A stretch of DNA of 26,252 bases from JBOHHM01 sp050725495 (GCA_050725495.1 JBOHHM010000130.1:1-26252); one strand, 5' to 3'; shown: positions 15,526-22,856, counted from the stretch's first letter. The notes: generated by a model not told the origin, from the sequence alone. Program-made: numbers and translations.

Positions 15526-17631
15526 CTAAGAACTTGTCCGTAAATGATTTAGGGTGGCATAACGCGCCATCAAGGCCGCCTGGGCCCCGGGTCTGGTGTC
15601 GTTCCGCGTGGCATCGACCCGTGTGTAGCAGCCGTCCGGCCCCAAATCCCAGGCATCACGGCCATCGTGCAGGCTGGCCACCAGGCATTCATCGATGATG
15701 CGCTGGCGCAGCTCGGGATCGGTCACGGGCCAGGCCAGTTCGACCCTGCGCAGCATGTTGCGGTTCATCCAGTCGGCGCTGGAGAGATAAAGATCTTCCT
15801 CATCCTCGCAGCGAAAATAGAACACCCTGGAATGCTCCAAAAAGCGGCCGATGATGGAGCGCACGCGGATGTTGTCGGTCACGCCCGGCAGTTGCGCCGG
15901 CAGCGTGCAGGCGCCGCGCACGATCAGATCGATCTTCACACCGCGCTGGCCGGCCTGCACCAGGGCGAGTATCAAGGCCTCGTCGGTCAGCGCGTTCATC
16001 TTGGCCACGATGCGCGAGGCCCGGCCCTGCAGGGCCGCCTCGCCCAGCGCGTCGATCTTCTCGATCAGCTTGCGGTGCAACTGAAATGGCGCCAGCCACA
16101 GGTGGTGGAGTTTGGGCAAGCGGTTCTGGCTGGCCAGGTGCACGAAGATGTTGTCGATGTCCTGCGTCAGCAGCGGAGCGGCCGTAAGGTGGCTCAGGTC
16201 GGTATACAGCCGCGCCGTGCGGGTGTTGTAGTTACCGGTGGACAAGTGAGCGTAGCGCCGCAGCTGCCGGCCTTCACGGCGCGTAACCAGCAGCATCTTG
16301 GCATGGGTTTTGAGGCCGACCACGCCATAGACCACCTGGGCGCCTATGGACTCCAGCATTTCGGCCCAGTTGATATTGGCCTCCTCGTCGAAGCGGGCCT
16401 TGAGTTCCACCACGGCCGTGACTTCCTTGCCCTGGCGCACGGCCTCGCGCAGCAGTTCCATCATTTCGGAGTCGGTGTCGGTGCGGTAGATGGTCTGCTT
16501 GATGGCCAGCACCTGCGGATCATTCACGGCTTCGCGCAGGAACGCGAGCACACCATCAAAACTTTCGTAGGGCAGGTGCATCAGCACGTCGCCCCGCTTC
16601 AAGCGTTCAAAAAGCGACTGCCCCGGCGCCAGATCCACGGGATACGAGGCTTTGTAGGGTACGAAACGCAGCGTCGGCTCATCCACCAAGTCCACCAGTT
16701 GGCTCATGCGCACCAGATTCACCGGCCCGGGAACCCGGTACAGTGCCGGCTCGGGCAGGTGGAACTGCCGGAGCAGGAACGCCGCGAGGTAGTCAGAGCA
16801 TCCTGCCGCCACTTCCAGCCGGACCGCCTGGCCGAAATGCCGGTGCTGCAGGCCTTGGCGCAGGGCAGTGCGCAGGTTTTGCACATCTTCTTCGTCCACG
16901 GCGAGGTCGGAATGGCGCGTCACGCGGAACTGCGAATACTGAGCCACCTCGCGCCCCGGAAACAGCTCGAACAAATGCGCGCGGATCACGCTGGACAGTG
17001 AGACAAACAGGGTGCGCTTGCCAGACACCTTGGCGGGCAGGCGAATCAGGCGCGGCAGCACGCGCGGCACCTTGACGATCGCAATGTCGTTGGTGCGCCC
17101 GAAAGCATCGCACCCGCCCAGACGAACAATGAAGTTCAGCGACTTGTTGGCCACCTGCGGGAAGGGATGGGCCGGATCGAGACCGACCGGGATCAGCAGG
17201 GGCCGCACTTCGCGCTCGAAGTAGTCGCGGACCCAGCGCCTTTGCGCCGCATTGCGCTCGCCATGCGAGACGATCTGGATGCCATGGCGCTCGAATGCCG
17301 GCATCAACTTGTTGTTGTACAGCGCGTACTGGCTTGCCACCAGCTCGTGCGCTGCAGCTGCGAGTGCCTCGAACGACTGCACCGTGTAGAGCCCCTTGTG
17401 GTCGTTGCTCTGCAAGGCCGTCAAATGGGGGGCGGCGCGGACTTCGAAAAATTCATCCAGATTGGACGACACGATGCACAGAAAGCGCAGCCGCTCGAGC
17501 AAGGGCACTTGCGTGCGCTGGGCCGAGTCCAGCACCCGTTCATTGAAGGCCAAAATGCTGTGGTCCCGGTCGAGCAACGGGACCGGCGGTGACATGAGCA
17601 CGGGCGGCGGAACGGCGTCTCGGGCAGACAT
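15526..17631 (-). CDS. ppk: Polyphosphate kinase PPK1
   Basis: PPK1 polymerises the terminal phosphate of ATP into polyphosphate. The protein has the N-terminal region RDHSILAFNERVLDSA and FLCIVSSNLDEFFEVR, the ATP-binding region, and the phospholipase D-like catalytic domains with KTHAKMLLVTRR (autophosphorylated His, about residue 443) and RRYAHLSTGNYNTRTARLYTD. I used ATG 17631 (701 aa); TTG 17640 and ATG 17595 are possible, and none has a good ribosome binding site. E. coli PPK is 688 aa. A Pho box lies about 50 bp upstream, within the end of the preceding gene. sixA follows. Confidence 0.96.
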   Translation of the reverse strand: MSARDAVPPPVLMSPPVPLLDRDHSILAFNERVLDSAQRTQVPLLERLRFLCIVSSNLDEFFEVRAAPHLTALQSNDHKGLYTVQSFEALAAAAHELVASQYALYNNKLMPAFERHGIQIVSHGERNAAQRRWVRDYFEREVRPLLIPVGLDPAHPFPQVANKSLNFIVRLGGCDAFGRTNDIAIVKVPRVLPRLIRLPAKVSGKRTLFVSLSSVIRAHLFELFPGREVAQYSQFRVTRHSDLAVDEEDVQNLRTALRQGLQHRHFGQAVRLEVAAGCSDYLAAFLLRQFHLPEPALYRVPGPVNLVRMSQLVDLVDEPTLRFVPYKASYPVDLAPGQSLFERLKRGDVLMHLPYESFDGVLAFLREAVNDPQVLAIKQTIYRTDTDSEMMELLREAVRQGKEVTAVVELKARFDEEANINWAEMLESIGAQVVYGVVGLKTHAKMLLVTRREGRQLRRYAHLSTGNYNTRTARLYTDLSHLTAAPLLTQDIDNIFVHLASQNRLPKLHHLWLAPFQLHRKLIEKIDALGEAALQGRASRIVAKMNALTDEALILALVQAGQRGVKIDLIVRGACTLPAQLPGVTDNIRVRSIIGRFLEHSRVFYFRCEDEEDLYLSSADWMNRNMLRRVELAWPVTDPELRQRIIDECLVASLHDGRDAWDLGPDGCYTRVDATRNDTRPGAQAALMARYATLNHLRTSS

Positions 17632-17670
17632 GGGAATCAAGACAGAACGGCAACGGATTTGTGACAGTTT

Positions 17671-18762
17671 TCACCCGCTTGATGACAGTGTCGTGACAGC
17701 GCCACGCCCCGGGCCAGAACGCGTACCTACCCGGTCCTGGCGCGCCGGCACCAGATACTCCAAAAACAGCTGCGTGGCCTGGGTCCAGCTAAAGGCCAGG
17801 GCGCGGCTGCGCGCCTCGTGCCGGGGCACGGCCAGGGCGCTGTAGCAGGCGGCTTTCAGATCCTCGTGCAGCACCCCGCCCTGGCCAGGGCCACTGTCCT
17901 GTCCCAGCACCTCGAGCGGTCCGTCCACCGGATAGGCGGCCACCGGCGTGCCGCAGGCCATGGCCTCCAGCATGACAAGACCGAAGGTCTCGGATCGGCT
18001 CGGAAACACGAACAGGTCCGCCGCGGCGTAGACCCGGGCCAGTCCGTCGCGCGGCAGCACACCGAGCCAGCACACCTGCGGGTAACGCTCGCGCAGCGCC
18101 GCCTCCAGCGGCCCCACGCCGCACACGACCTTGCTGCCCGGAAAATCGAGTTGCAAAAAGGCCTCGATGTTTTTTTCGTAGGACACCCGGCCCACAAACA
18201 GCGAGACCGGGCGCGCCAGCGCCCCCAGGGGCGGATGCACGCGGGTCTGGTCCTCGAACGAAAACACCTGCGTATCGACCCCATGGGTCCAGCCGTGCAG
18301 CCGGCGAAAGCCGCGCTGCTCCAGCATGCGCAGCACACCCTGGGTAGGCACCATCACCCCGGAAGAGGGCTTGTGAAAATGCCGAAACAGCGCATAGCCC
18401 CAGGACAAGGGCACTTTGAGCGCGGCATTCAGGATTTCCGGGAACTTGGTGTGAAACGCGGTCGTGAAAGCCAGCCCGCGCTTCAGACAGTAACGTCGCG
18501 CCGCCCAGCCCAACGGGCCTTCGGCGGCGATGTGGATGGCCTCGGGCTCAAGCGCATCGAGCTTTTGAGCGAGCAGCCTGCCGGGTCGCACGGCCAGGTC
18601 AATCCCCGCATAGCCGGGACAAGGCCGCGTCTTGAACTGTCCGGGCTGGATCACCTCCACCTGGTGACCGGCCTGCGTCAGCTGGCGCACGAGTTCCACC
18701 AACGTGGTCACCACCCCGTTGACCTGTGGATGCCAGGCATCCGTGATCAGAGCGATCTTCAT
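17671..18762 (-). CDS. GT4-family glycosyltransferase, Agt-like (diacylglycerol glycosylation)
   Basis: This 363-residue GT-B enzyme starts MKIALITDAWHPQVNGVVTT, the N-terminal glycine loop of GT4 enzymes. It has FHTKFPE (His104), the acceptor/donor linker HGVDTQVF, the Rossmann start FVGRVSYEKNIEAF and the donor-binding motif SRSETFGLVMLEAMACGTPVAA with the ExxxxxxxE pair (E258, E266). Relatives include SqdX-like and mannosyl transferases, so donor sugar is uncertain. Its ATG 18762 overlaps the plcP-like stop as ATGA. In other bacteria, a GT4 glycosyltransferase (Agt) is found next to PlcP and glycosylates its diacylglycerol product during phosphate starvation; that role is inferred here. 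Its 3' end contains the Pho box for ppk. Confidence 0.85.
   Translation of the reverse strand: MKIALITDAWHPQVNGVVTTLVELVRQLTQAGHQVEVIQPGQFKTRPCPGYAGIDLAVRPGRLLAQKLDALEPEAIHIAAEGPLGWAARRYCLKRGLAFTTAFHTKFPEILNAALKVPLSWGYALFRHFHKPSSGVMVPTQGVLRMLEQRGFRRLHGWTHGVDTQVFSFEDQTRVHPPLGALARPVSLFVGRVSYEKNIEAFLQLDFPGSKVVCGVGPLEAALRERYPQVCWLGVLPRDGLARVYAAADLFVFPSRSETFGLVMLEAMACGTPVAAYPVDGPLEVLGQDSGPGQGGVLHEDLKAACYSALAVPRHEARSRALAFSWTQATQLFLEYLVPARQDRVGTRSGPGRGAVTTLSSSG
17682..17699 (-). promoter_or_regulatory. Pho box within the agt 3' end, facing ppk
   Basis: On the minus strand CTGTCACGACACTGTCAT carries two CTGTCA half-sites exactly 11 bp apart, 15 of 18 positions matching the Pho box consensus by hand count. 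It lies in the last codons of agt, about 50 bp upstream of the ppk start. A further TGTCAC lies at 17661-17666, off the 11-bp register. Confidence 0.8.
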
Positions 18763-19619
18763 GCGGGGACCGCCGTCTTGTGACCGCGGCCCCGCGTTTG
18801 ATGCGCCGCCGCCCAATGCACGAGCTCCAGCCGTCCGTCAAAGTGCTCGACCAAGGCGGTGCGGCTTTCGACCCAGTCGCCGTCATTGCAGTACAGCGTG
18901 CCGTTGATCTCGCGCATCTCGGCACGGTGGATGTGGCCGCAGACCACGCCCTGGTGGCCGCGACGCCGCGCCTCGGCGGCCACCGCCACCTCGAAGTCGG
19001 TCACGTAGTTGAGCGCCTTCTTGACCTTGTGCTTGAGATAGGCCGACAGCGACCAGTACGGCAAACCCAGCCGGGCGCGCAGCGTGTTCAGGTGGCGGTT
19101 GAGCTTGAGGGTGAATTCGTAGAGGTTGTCGCCCACATAGGCCAGCCATTTGGCACACTGGATCACGCCGTCGAAGTAGTCGCCATGCATGACCCAGAGT
19201 TGGCGGCCGTCGGCCGTGTGGTGCACCGCTTCCTCCACCACCTCGATGCCGCCGAACTGGTGCCCCATGAAGCCGCGCGCAAACTCGTCGTGGTTGCCCG
19301 GCACATAGGTGATGCGGCAGCCCTTGCGGGCGCGGCGCAGCAGCTTTTGCACCACGTCGTTGTGCGACTGCGGCCAGTACCAGCGTCGGCGCAGCTGCCA
19401 GCCGTCGACGATGTCGCCAACCAGGTACAGGTAGTCGCTGGGATGGGACTTCAGAAAATCGAGCAGGGCCGCGGCCTGGCAGCCCGGCGTGCCCAGGTGC
19501 AGGTCGGAAATGAAGATCGCGCGGTAGCGCTGGCGCACCAGGTCGTCGTCATGGTCGTGGGCATCGTCCGGCGCGAAGGCGTTGGGAAAAGGAGCCCATG
19601 CGTCAAACGCGGTGCGCAT
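18759..19619 (-). CDS. plcP: PlcP-like phospholipase C (calcineurin-type metallophosphoesterase, COG2908 type)
   Basis: This 286-residue protein has the five metallophosphoesterase blocks: FISDLHLG (D39, H41), YLVGDIVDGW (D69), VPGNHDE (N109, H110), VMHGDYFD (H145) and CGHIHRAE (H229, H231). Long stretches such as WYWPQSHNDVVQKLLRRARK, YWSLSAYLKHKVKKA and DGDWVESRTALVEH are characteristic of the PlcP branch, rather than LpxH (UDP-diacylglucosamine hydrolase). PlcP removes the phosphorylated head group of phosphatidylcholine and related lipids in Sinorhizobium under phosphate starvation, releasing diacylglycerol. Start: ATG 19619, sharing one base with the olsB-like stop (TGATG). The next gene overlaps too. 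Annotation pipelines may call it LpxH-like; context and motifs favour PlcP. Confidence 0.85.
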   Translation of the reverse strand: MRTAFDAWAPFPNAFAPDDAHDHDDDLVRQRYRAIFISDLHLGTPGCQAAALLDFLKSHPSDYLYLVGDIVDGWQLRRRWYWPQSHNDVVQKLLRRARKGCRITYVPGNHDEFARGFMGHQFGGIEVVEEAVHHTADGRQLWVMHGDYFDGVIQCAKWLAYVGDNLYEFTLKLNRHLNTLRARLGLPYWSLSAYLKHKVKKALNYVTDFEVAVAAEARRRGHQGVVCGHIHRAEMREINGTLYCNDGDWVESRTALVEHFDGRLELVHWAAAHQTRGRGHKTAVPA

Positions 19620-20467
19620 CAGGCCCCCAGAAAATGCTTGCGGTAACGCGGCGGCAGATCGGCAATGCGCATCAGCATGGGCAGGTCGGCCGTGTTGAAG
19701 TCCGGGTCCCAGGCCGGCGCACCCAGCACCTTGGCGCCCAGGCGCAGATAGCCCTTGATCAGCGCCGGTGGCTCAATCGCCAGCGTGCCGTCGAGTTCCT
19801 CCACCGGCAGCGGCAGGCGCGGCCGCACGTGGTATTCGATCGGCGCCAGGTGCGTCTGCCTGACCTGGTTCCAGATGCTGGCGGCCGCCTGGCCTCCTTC
19901 CACCCAGCCCTCCACACCGTCGTAGCCCATGGGAATGCTGGCGCAGCCGATCATGGTGTCGAGCTGGTTGCGCACCATGAACTCGGCCAGCGCGCCCCAC
20001 AGCGCCAGAATCACGCCACCTTGGCGGTGCTCGGGGTGCACGCAGCTGCGGCCCAGCTCGACCATGCGCTCGCGCAGGTTGCGCAGGCGCGTGAGGTCGA
20101 ATTCGGTGTCGCTGTAGGTGCTGCCCACACGCTTGGCCTGGGCCGGCGTCAGCACGCGGTAGGTCCCCACCACCTCCTGCGTGAGCGCATCACGCACCAG
20201 CAGATGTTCGCAGTAGTCGTCGAACAGGTCGATGTCGTGCCCAGCCAGCGAGGTGTGCAGGCGGGCGCCCATTTCACCCGCAAACACCGCATACCTCAGA
20301 CGCTGCGCTTGCCGGACTTCGTCTTGGTGCTGCGCCCACGAAACCGCAATACCGCCGCACCCAGCTTGAGCGACTGCCTGGCCACCTGAATCGTCAGGGC
20401 GGTGAAGTGACCCCCTGGGCAAAGACACGGGCGACAGCGGCAAGGTGGGGTTGGGCAGTTCGTTCAT
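19619..20467 (-). CDS. olsB: OlsB-like GNAT N-acyltransferase (ornithine lipid synthesis)
   Basis: This 282-residue protein belongs to the GNAT/hemolysin-like acyltransferases (Acetyltransf_5 type). OlsB adds a hydroxyacyl group from ACP to the amino group of ornithine, the first step to phosphorus-free ornithine lipid. Signature stretches are RQAQRLRYAVFAGEMGARL, HDIDLFDDYCEHLLVRD, EVVGTYRVLTP, ERMVELGRSCVHPEHRQGG and MIGCASIPMG. The start ATG 20467 is preceded by GAGGAG. It is the first gene of a tightly overlapping operon with the plcP- and agt-like genes. An OlsA-type O-acyltransferase is not in the window, so the second step must be elsewhere or the product may be different. Family call is good; substrate is inferred. 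Confidence 0.78.
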   Translation of the reverse strand: MNELPNPTLPLSPVSLPRGSLHRPDDSGGQAVAQAGCGGIAVSWAQHQDEVRQAQRLRYAVFAGEMGARLHTSLAGHDIDLFDDYCEHLLVRDALTQEVVGTYRVLTPAQAKRVGSTYSDTEFDLTRLRNLRERMVELGRSCVHPEHRQGGVILALWGALAEFMVRNQLDTMIGCASIPMGYDGVEGWVEGGQAAASIWNQVRQTHLAPIEYHVRPRLPLPVEELDGTLAIEPPALIKGYLRLGAKVLGAPAWDPDFNTADLPMLMRIADLPPRYRKHFLGA

Positions 20468-20512
20468 CTCTCACTCCTCGTCTGTGGATGACGGCAAGTG
20501 TGGGAGGTTGCG

Positions 20513-20552
20513 ATGACGGGACGGTGGCAGTTTCGTGGCGATTTGATGACAG
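20513..20552 (-). promoter_or_regulatory. Four-half-site PhoB array upstream of the olsB-plcP-agt operon
   Basis: Plus-strand cores TGAC (20514), TGGC (20525), TGGC (20536) and TGAC (20547) are spaced at exactly 11 bp, the PhoB direct-repeat period; read on the minus strand they are GTCA-type half-sites facing the operon. The best box is at 20535-20552 (14 of 18 to consensus, CTGTCATCAAATCGCCAC). The first half-site is about 45 bp from the start codon. Confidence 0.68.
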
Positions 20553-20627
20553 AAACAGCCGCCAGCCCCCATGGAACTGGCGCAGAACGCTATCGAACCA
20601 ATAGCAGCACAAGCCGGTTTGCAACAC

Positions 20628-20652
20628 TACAATAATTCAACTATCATTGAAT
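20628..20652 (+). promoter_or_regulatory. ars operon -10 and ArsR-type operator overlapping the arsR start
   Basis: ATTCAA CTATCA TTGAAT is a 6-bp inverted repeat at 20635-20652, ending one base before the arsR ATG. A possible -10 TACAAT lies at 20628-20633; no good -35 is seen. The palindrome is of the type bound by ArsR/SmtB repressors. No Shine-Dalgarno precedes the ATG, so the message may be nearly leaderless. Confidence 0.6.
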
Positions 20653-20653
20653 A

Positions 20654-20995
20654 ATGGAAACAATAAGCATTGACGAAGCTGCCGCTGTCAAATCCCTGGC
20701 GGCCCTGGCCCAGCCGCAACGCCTGCGCGCCTTCCGCGCACTGGTGGTGGCCGGCCCCGAGGGCCTGACACCGGGAGCCATGGCCGAGCAACTGGGCGTG
20801 GCACCCAGCGCCCTGTCGTTTCACCTCAAGGAGCTTTCGTACTCGGGCCTGGTCAGCAGCGAGCCGCGCGGGCGCCACCTGATTTACCGCGCCAGCTTTG
20901 AGCGAATGAACGCCCTGCTCGGCTACCTGACCGAGCATTGCTGCCAAGGCCAGGCCTGCAACGTCGGCGAATCCACCGCTTGCACCACCTGCTAA
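20654..20995 (+). CDS. arsR: ArsR/SmtB-family arsenite-responsive repressor
   Basis: This 113-residue winged-helix protein has the recognition region GLTPGAMAEQLGVAPSALSF, HLKELSYSGLVSSEPRGRHL and IYRASFERMNALLGYLTEHCC. The Cys cluster C96, C97 and C102 in EHCCQGQAC lies near the C-terminus, where the As(III) site of the Acidithiobacillus ArsR type is found, rather than in the DNA-binding helix as in E. coli ArsR. Two more Cys (C110, C113) follow. It is probably a dimer that represses its own operon until As(III) binds. The start overlaps the operator region, and arsI follows after 11 bp. Confidence 0.93.
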   Translation: METISIDEAAAVKSLAALAQPQRLRAFRALVVAGPEGLTPGAMAEQLGVAPSALSFHLKELSYSGLVSSEPRGRHLIYRASFERMNALLGYLTEHCCQGQACNVGESTACTTC

Positions 20996-21006
20996 GGAGA
21001 ACCCGA

Positions 21007-21507
21007 ATGAAACGCTTCCATGTCCACGTCCATGTCGAAGACCTGGCCCGGAACATCGCCTTCTATTCGGCCCTGTTCCACCAGCAGCCCGCGCGCCAGG
21101 AAACCGACTACGCCAAGTGGATGCTCGACGACCCGCCGGTCAATTTCGCGATCTCCACGCGCGGCAACGCCCCCGGTGTGGACCACCTGGGCATCCAGGT
21201 TGAATCCGCCGAAGAGCTGGCCGCGCTCAAGGACAACGCGACCAAGGCCGACATGGCCCTGCTGGACGAGGGCGAAACCAGCTGCTGCTACTCGCGCAGC
21301 GACAAATACTGGCTGAGCGACCCGCAGGGCATCGCCTGGGAACAGTTCCACACGCTGAACAGCATTCCCGTCTTCAACGAGCCGAAGCCTGAAACGAATC
21401 CGGCCCAAGCCCAGGCATGTTGTGCGTCGGCCGCTACAAACAATGTAGCAACCGTGCCATTCGTCAAAACCCGTCCCCAGGCCGAACCAGCCAAGGCCTG
21501 CTGTTAA
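21007..21507 (+). CDS. arsI: ArsI/CadI-family glyoxalase-fold metalloenzyme (C-As lyase candidate)
   Basis: This 166-residue vicinal oxygen chelate (VOC) protein starts MKRFHVHVHVEDLARNIAFY at ATG 21007, after AAGGAG. Its candidate metal ligands are His6 or His8, His60 (VDHLGIQV) and Glu112 (WEQFHT), with the vicinal Cys pair C93-C94 in ETSCCYSRSDKYW that binds the trivalent organoarsenical in ArsI. ArsI cleaves the carbon-arsenic bond of methylarsenite with O2 and Fe(II). The arsenic operon favours ArsI over CadI. The C-terminal 40 residues carry extra vicinal pairs (C138-C139 and C165-C166) not needed by the VOC fold, perhaps for metal binding. Confidence 0.85.
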   Translation: MKRFHVHVHVEDLARNIAFYSALFHQQPARQETDYAKWMLDDPPVNFAISTRGNAPGVDHLGIQVESAEELAALKDNATKADMALLDEGETSCCYSRSDKYWLSDPQGIAWEQFHTLNSIPVFNEPKPETNPAQAQACCASAATNNVATVPFVKTRPQAEPAKACC

Positions 21508-21519
21508 GAGGAATCCAAC

Positions 21520-22020
21520 ATGAGTGAGCAACCGATCAACGTCCTGTTCCTGTGCACCCACAACTCGGCGCGCAGCATTCTGGCGGAAGCCATCCTGAAC
21601 CATCTCGGACAAGGCCGCTTCAAGGCGTATTCGGCGGGCAGCAGCCCGCGCGAGAATCAGCAGCCGAACCCGCTCGGCCTGAAGGTCCTGCAAAACGCGG
21701 GCATTGCCACCGACGGTCTGCGCAGCAAGAGCTGGGACGAGTTTGCCTTGCCCGATGCGCCCCCCATGGACCTGGTCATCACCGTCTGCGACAACGCCGC
21801 CGGCGAGGCCTGTCCTTACTGGCCGGGCCATCCCGCCACGGCCCATTGGGGCTACCCCGACCCCTCGGCCGTGGAAGGCACGGACGAGCAGCGCCTCGAA
21901 GCGTTCCGCCAGACCCTGCACGCGATACGGCGCCGGCTGGAACTGCTGGTCAACCTGCCCGCCGGCAGCATGGACAAGCTGATGCTGCAAACCCGGGCGC
22001 GCGAGCTGGCCCAGTCATGA
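21520..22020 (+). CDS. arsC: ArsC arsenate reductase, low-molecular-weight phosphatase type
   Basis: This 166-residue protein belongs to the thioredoxin-coupled ArsC family. It has the P-loop CTHNSAR (C12 to R18), the general acid region YPDPS (D114) and the relay cysteines C90 (VITVCDN) and C98 (GEACPYW), corresponding to the C10-C82-C89 triad of Staphylococcus ArsC. It reduces arsenate to arsenite in the cytoplasm. The ATG 21520 follows GAGGA (21509-21513). The stop overlaps the next ATG (ATGA). Its product would exit through the downstream aquaporin channel. Confidence 0.95.
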   Translation: MSEQPINVLFLCTHNSARSILAEAILNHLGQGRFKAYSAGSSPRENQQPNPLGLKVLQNAGIATDGLRSKSWDEFALPDAPPMDLVITVCDNAAGEACPYWPGHPATAHWGYPDPSAVEGTDEQRLEAFRQTLHAIRRRLELLVNLPAGSMDKLMLQTRARELAQS

Positions 22021-22856
22021 GCGCAGCGCCGGGCCGTCCCAAGCAAGCGAACGCCTCCTCGGGAGGCAGCGCAGCACATGCAATGGCAAGCGTGGAGGCC
22101 AATCTCGTGAGCATGACCCCGAACCTGACGAAACAAGCGCTGGCGGAGTTCGTCGGCACGGCCCTGCTTCTGTGCGCCGTGATCGGCTCGGGCATCATGG
22201 CCGAGCGGCTGGCCAGCGGCAACATGGCCCTCGCGCTGTTGGCCAACACGCTCGCCACGGTGATGGCGCTCTATGTGCTGATCGAGGTGCTCGGCCCCAT
22301 CAGCGGCGCCCACTTCAACCCGCTGGTGACGCTGGTCATGGCATCCAAAGGACAGTTGGCCCCCGAGAAACATGCGCGAACCGCTATTCTTTTCATAGCA
22401 TCTCAATTGCTTGGCGCGATGGCCGGCGCGTGGCTCGCACACGCGATGTTTGACATGGCGCTGCTGCAGCTCAGCAGCAAGCTGCGCGGCGGCTGGAGTG
22501 CTGCGGGCCAATTCAGCGGCTGGGGCCAGTGGATCGCCGAAGCCGTGGCCACAGCAGGCCTGATGCTCGTCATCCTGCGCTCACCGCCGGGCAAGGCCAG
22601 CGCGCTGGTGGCCTGCTTCATCGGCGCGGCCTATTGGTTCACCGCGAGCACCTCGTTTGCCAACCCGGCCGCCGTGCTGGGGCGCGTGCTCAGCGACAGC
22701 TTTGCCGGCATCGCGCCCGCGAGTGCGCCGGGATTCGTGGTAGCGCAGTGCGCAGGCGCTGGCCTGGGCTGGCTGATCGCCCGCGGGCTCGAGCCGCCAC
22801 GCCAGCCCGCCGCGCAGCAGGCCGCAACCGAGGCAACCGGCCACCTTCGAGCCTGA
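22017..22856 (+). CDS. MIP-family aquaglyceroporin, AqpS-like (arsenite channel candidate)
   Basis: This MIP channel has six hydrophobic segments and the two half-helix motifs: the first is HFNPLVTL (NPL instead of NPA) and the second is FANPAAVLGR (NPA, Arg in the selectivity filter). ATG 22017 overlaps the arsC stop and gives 279 aa, but the first 32 residues come from a repeat (22023-22097). The family-like start is MTPNLTKQALAEFVGTALLL at ATG 22113 (247 aa). In Sinorhizobium meliloti, an aquaporin (AqpS) beside arsC lets arsenite flow out down its gradient, replacing the ArsB/Acr3 pump. The same role is inferred here, as no pump is present. Confidence 0.87.
   Translation: MSAAPGRPKQANASSGGSAAHAMASVEANLVSMTPNLTKQALAEFVGTALLLCAVIGSGIMAERLASGNMALALLANTLATVMALYVLIEVLGPISGAHFNPLVTLVMASKGQLAPEKHARTAILFIASQLLGAMAGAWLAHAMFDMALLQLSSKLRGGWSAAGQFSGWGQWIAEAVATAGLMLVILRSPPGKASALVACFIGAAYWFTASTSFANPAAVLGRVLSDSFAGIAPASAPGFVVAQCAGAGLGWLIARGLEPPRQPAAQQAATEATGHLRA
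22023..22097. repeat. GC-rich dispersed repeat, copy 3 (arsC-aquaporin junction)
   Basis: GCCGGGCCGTCCCAAG, then CTCCTCGGGAGGCAGCG, then AAGCGTGGAGGCC line up with copy 1 at 2391-2469, in the same order and spacing. The core here is CCTCC / GGAGG. It encodes the doubtful N-terminus of the aquaporin when ATG 22017 is used. Confidence 0.55.

Noticed and set aside
18759..19619. LpxH (UDP-2,3-diacylglucosamine hydrolase) as the identity of the metallophosphoesterase
   Set aside because: The two families share the metal motifs. The long conserved segments, length of 286 residues, overlap with a GT4 glycosyltransferase gene and the PhoB array favour PlcP. A tree would settle it.
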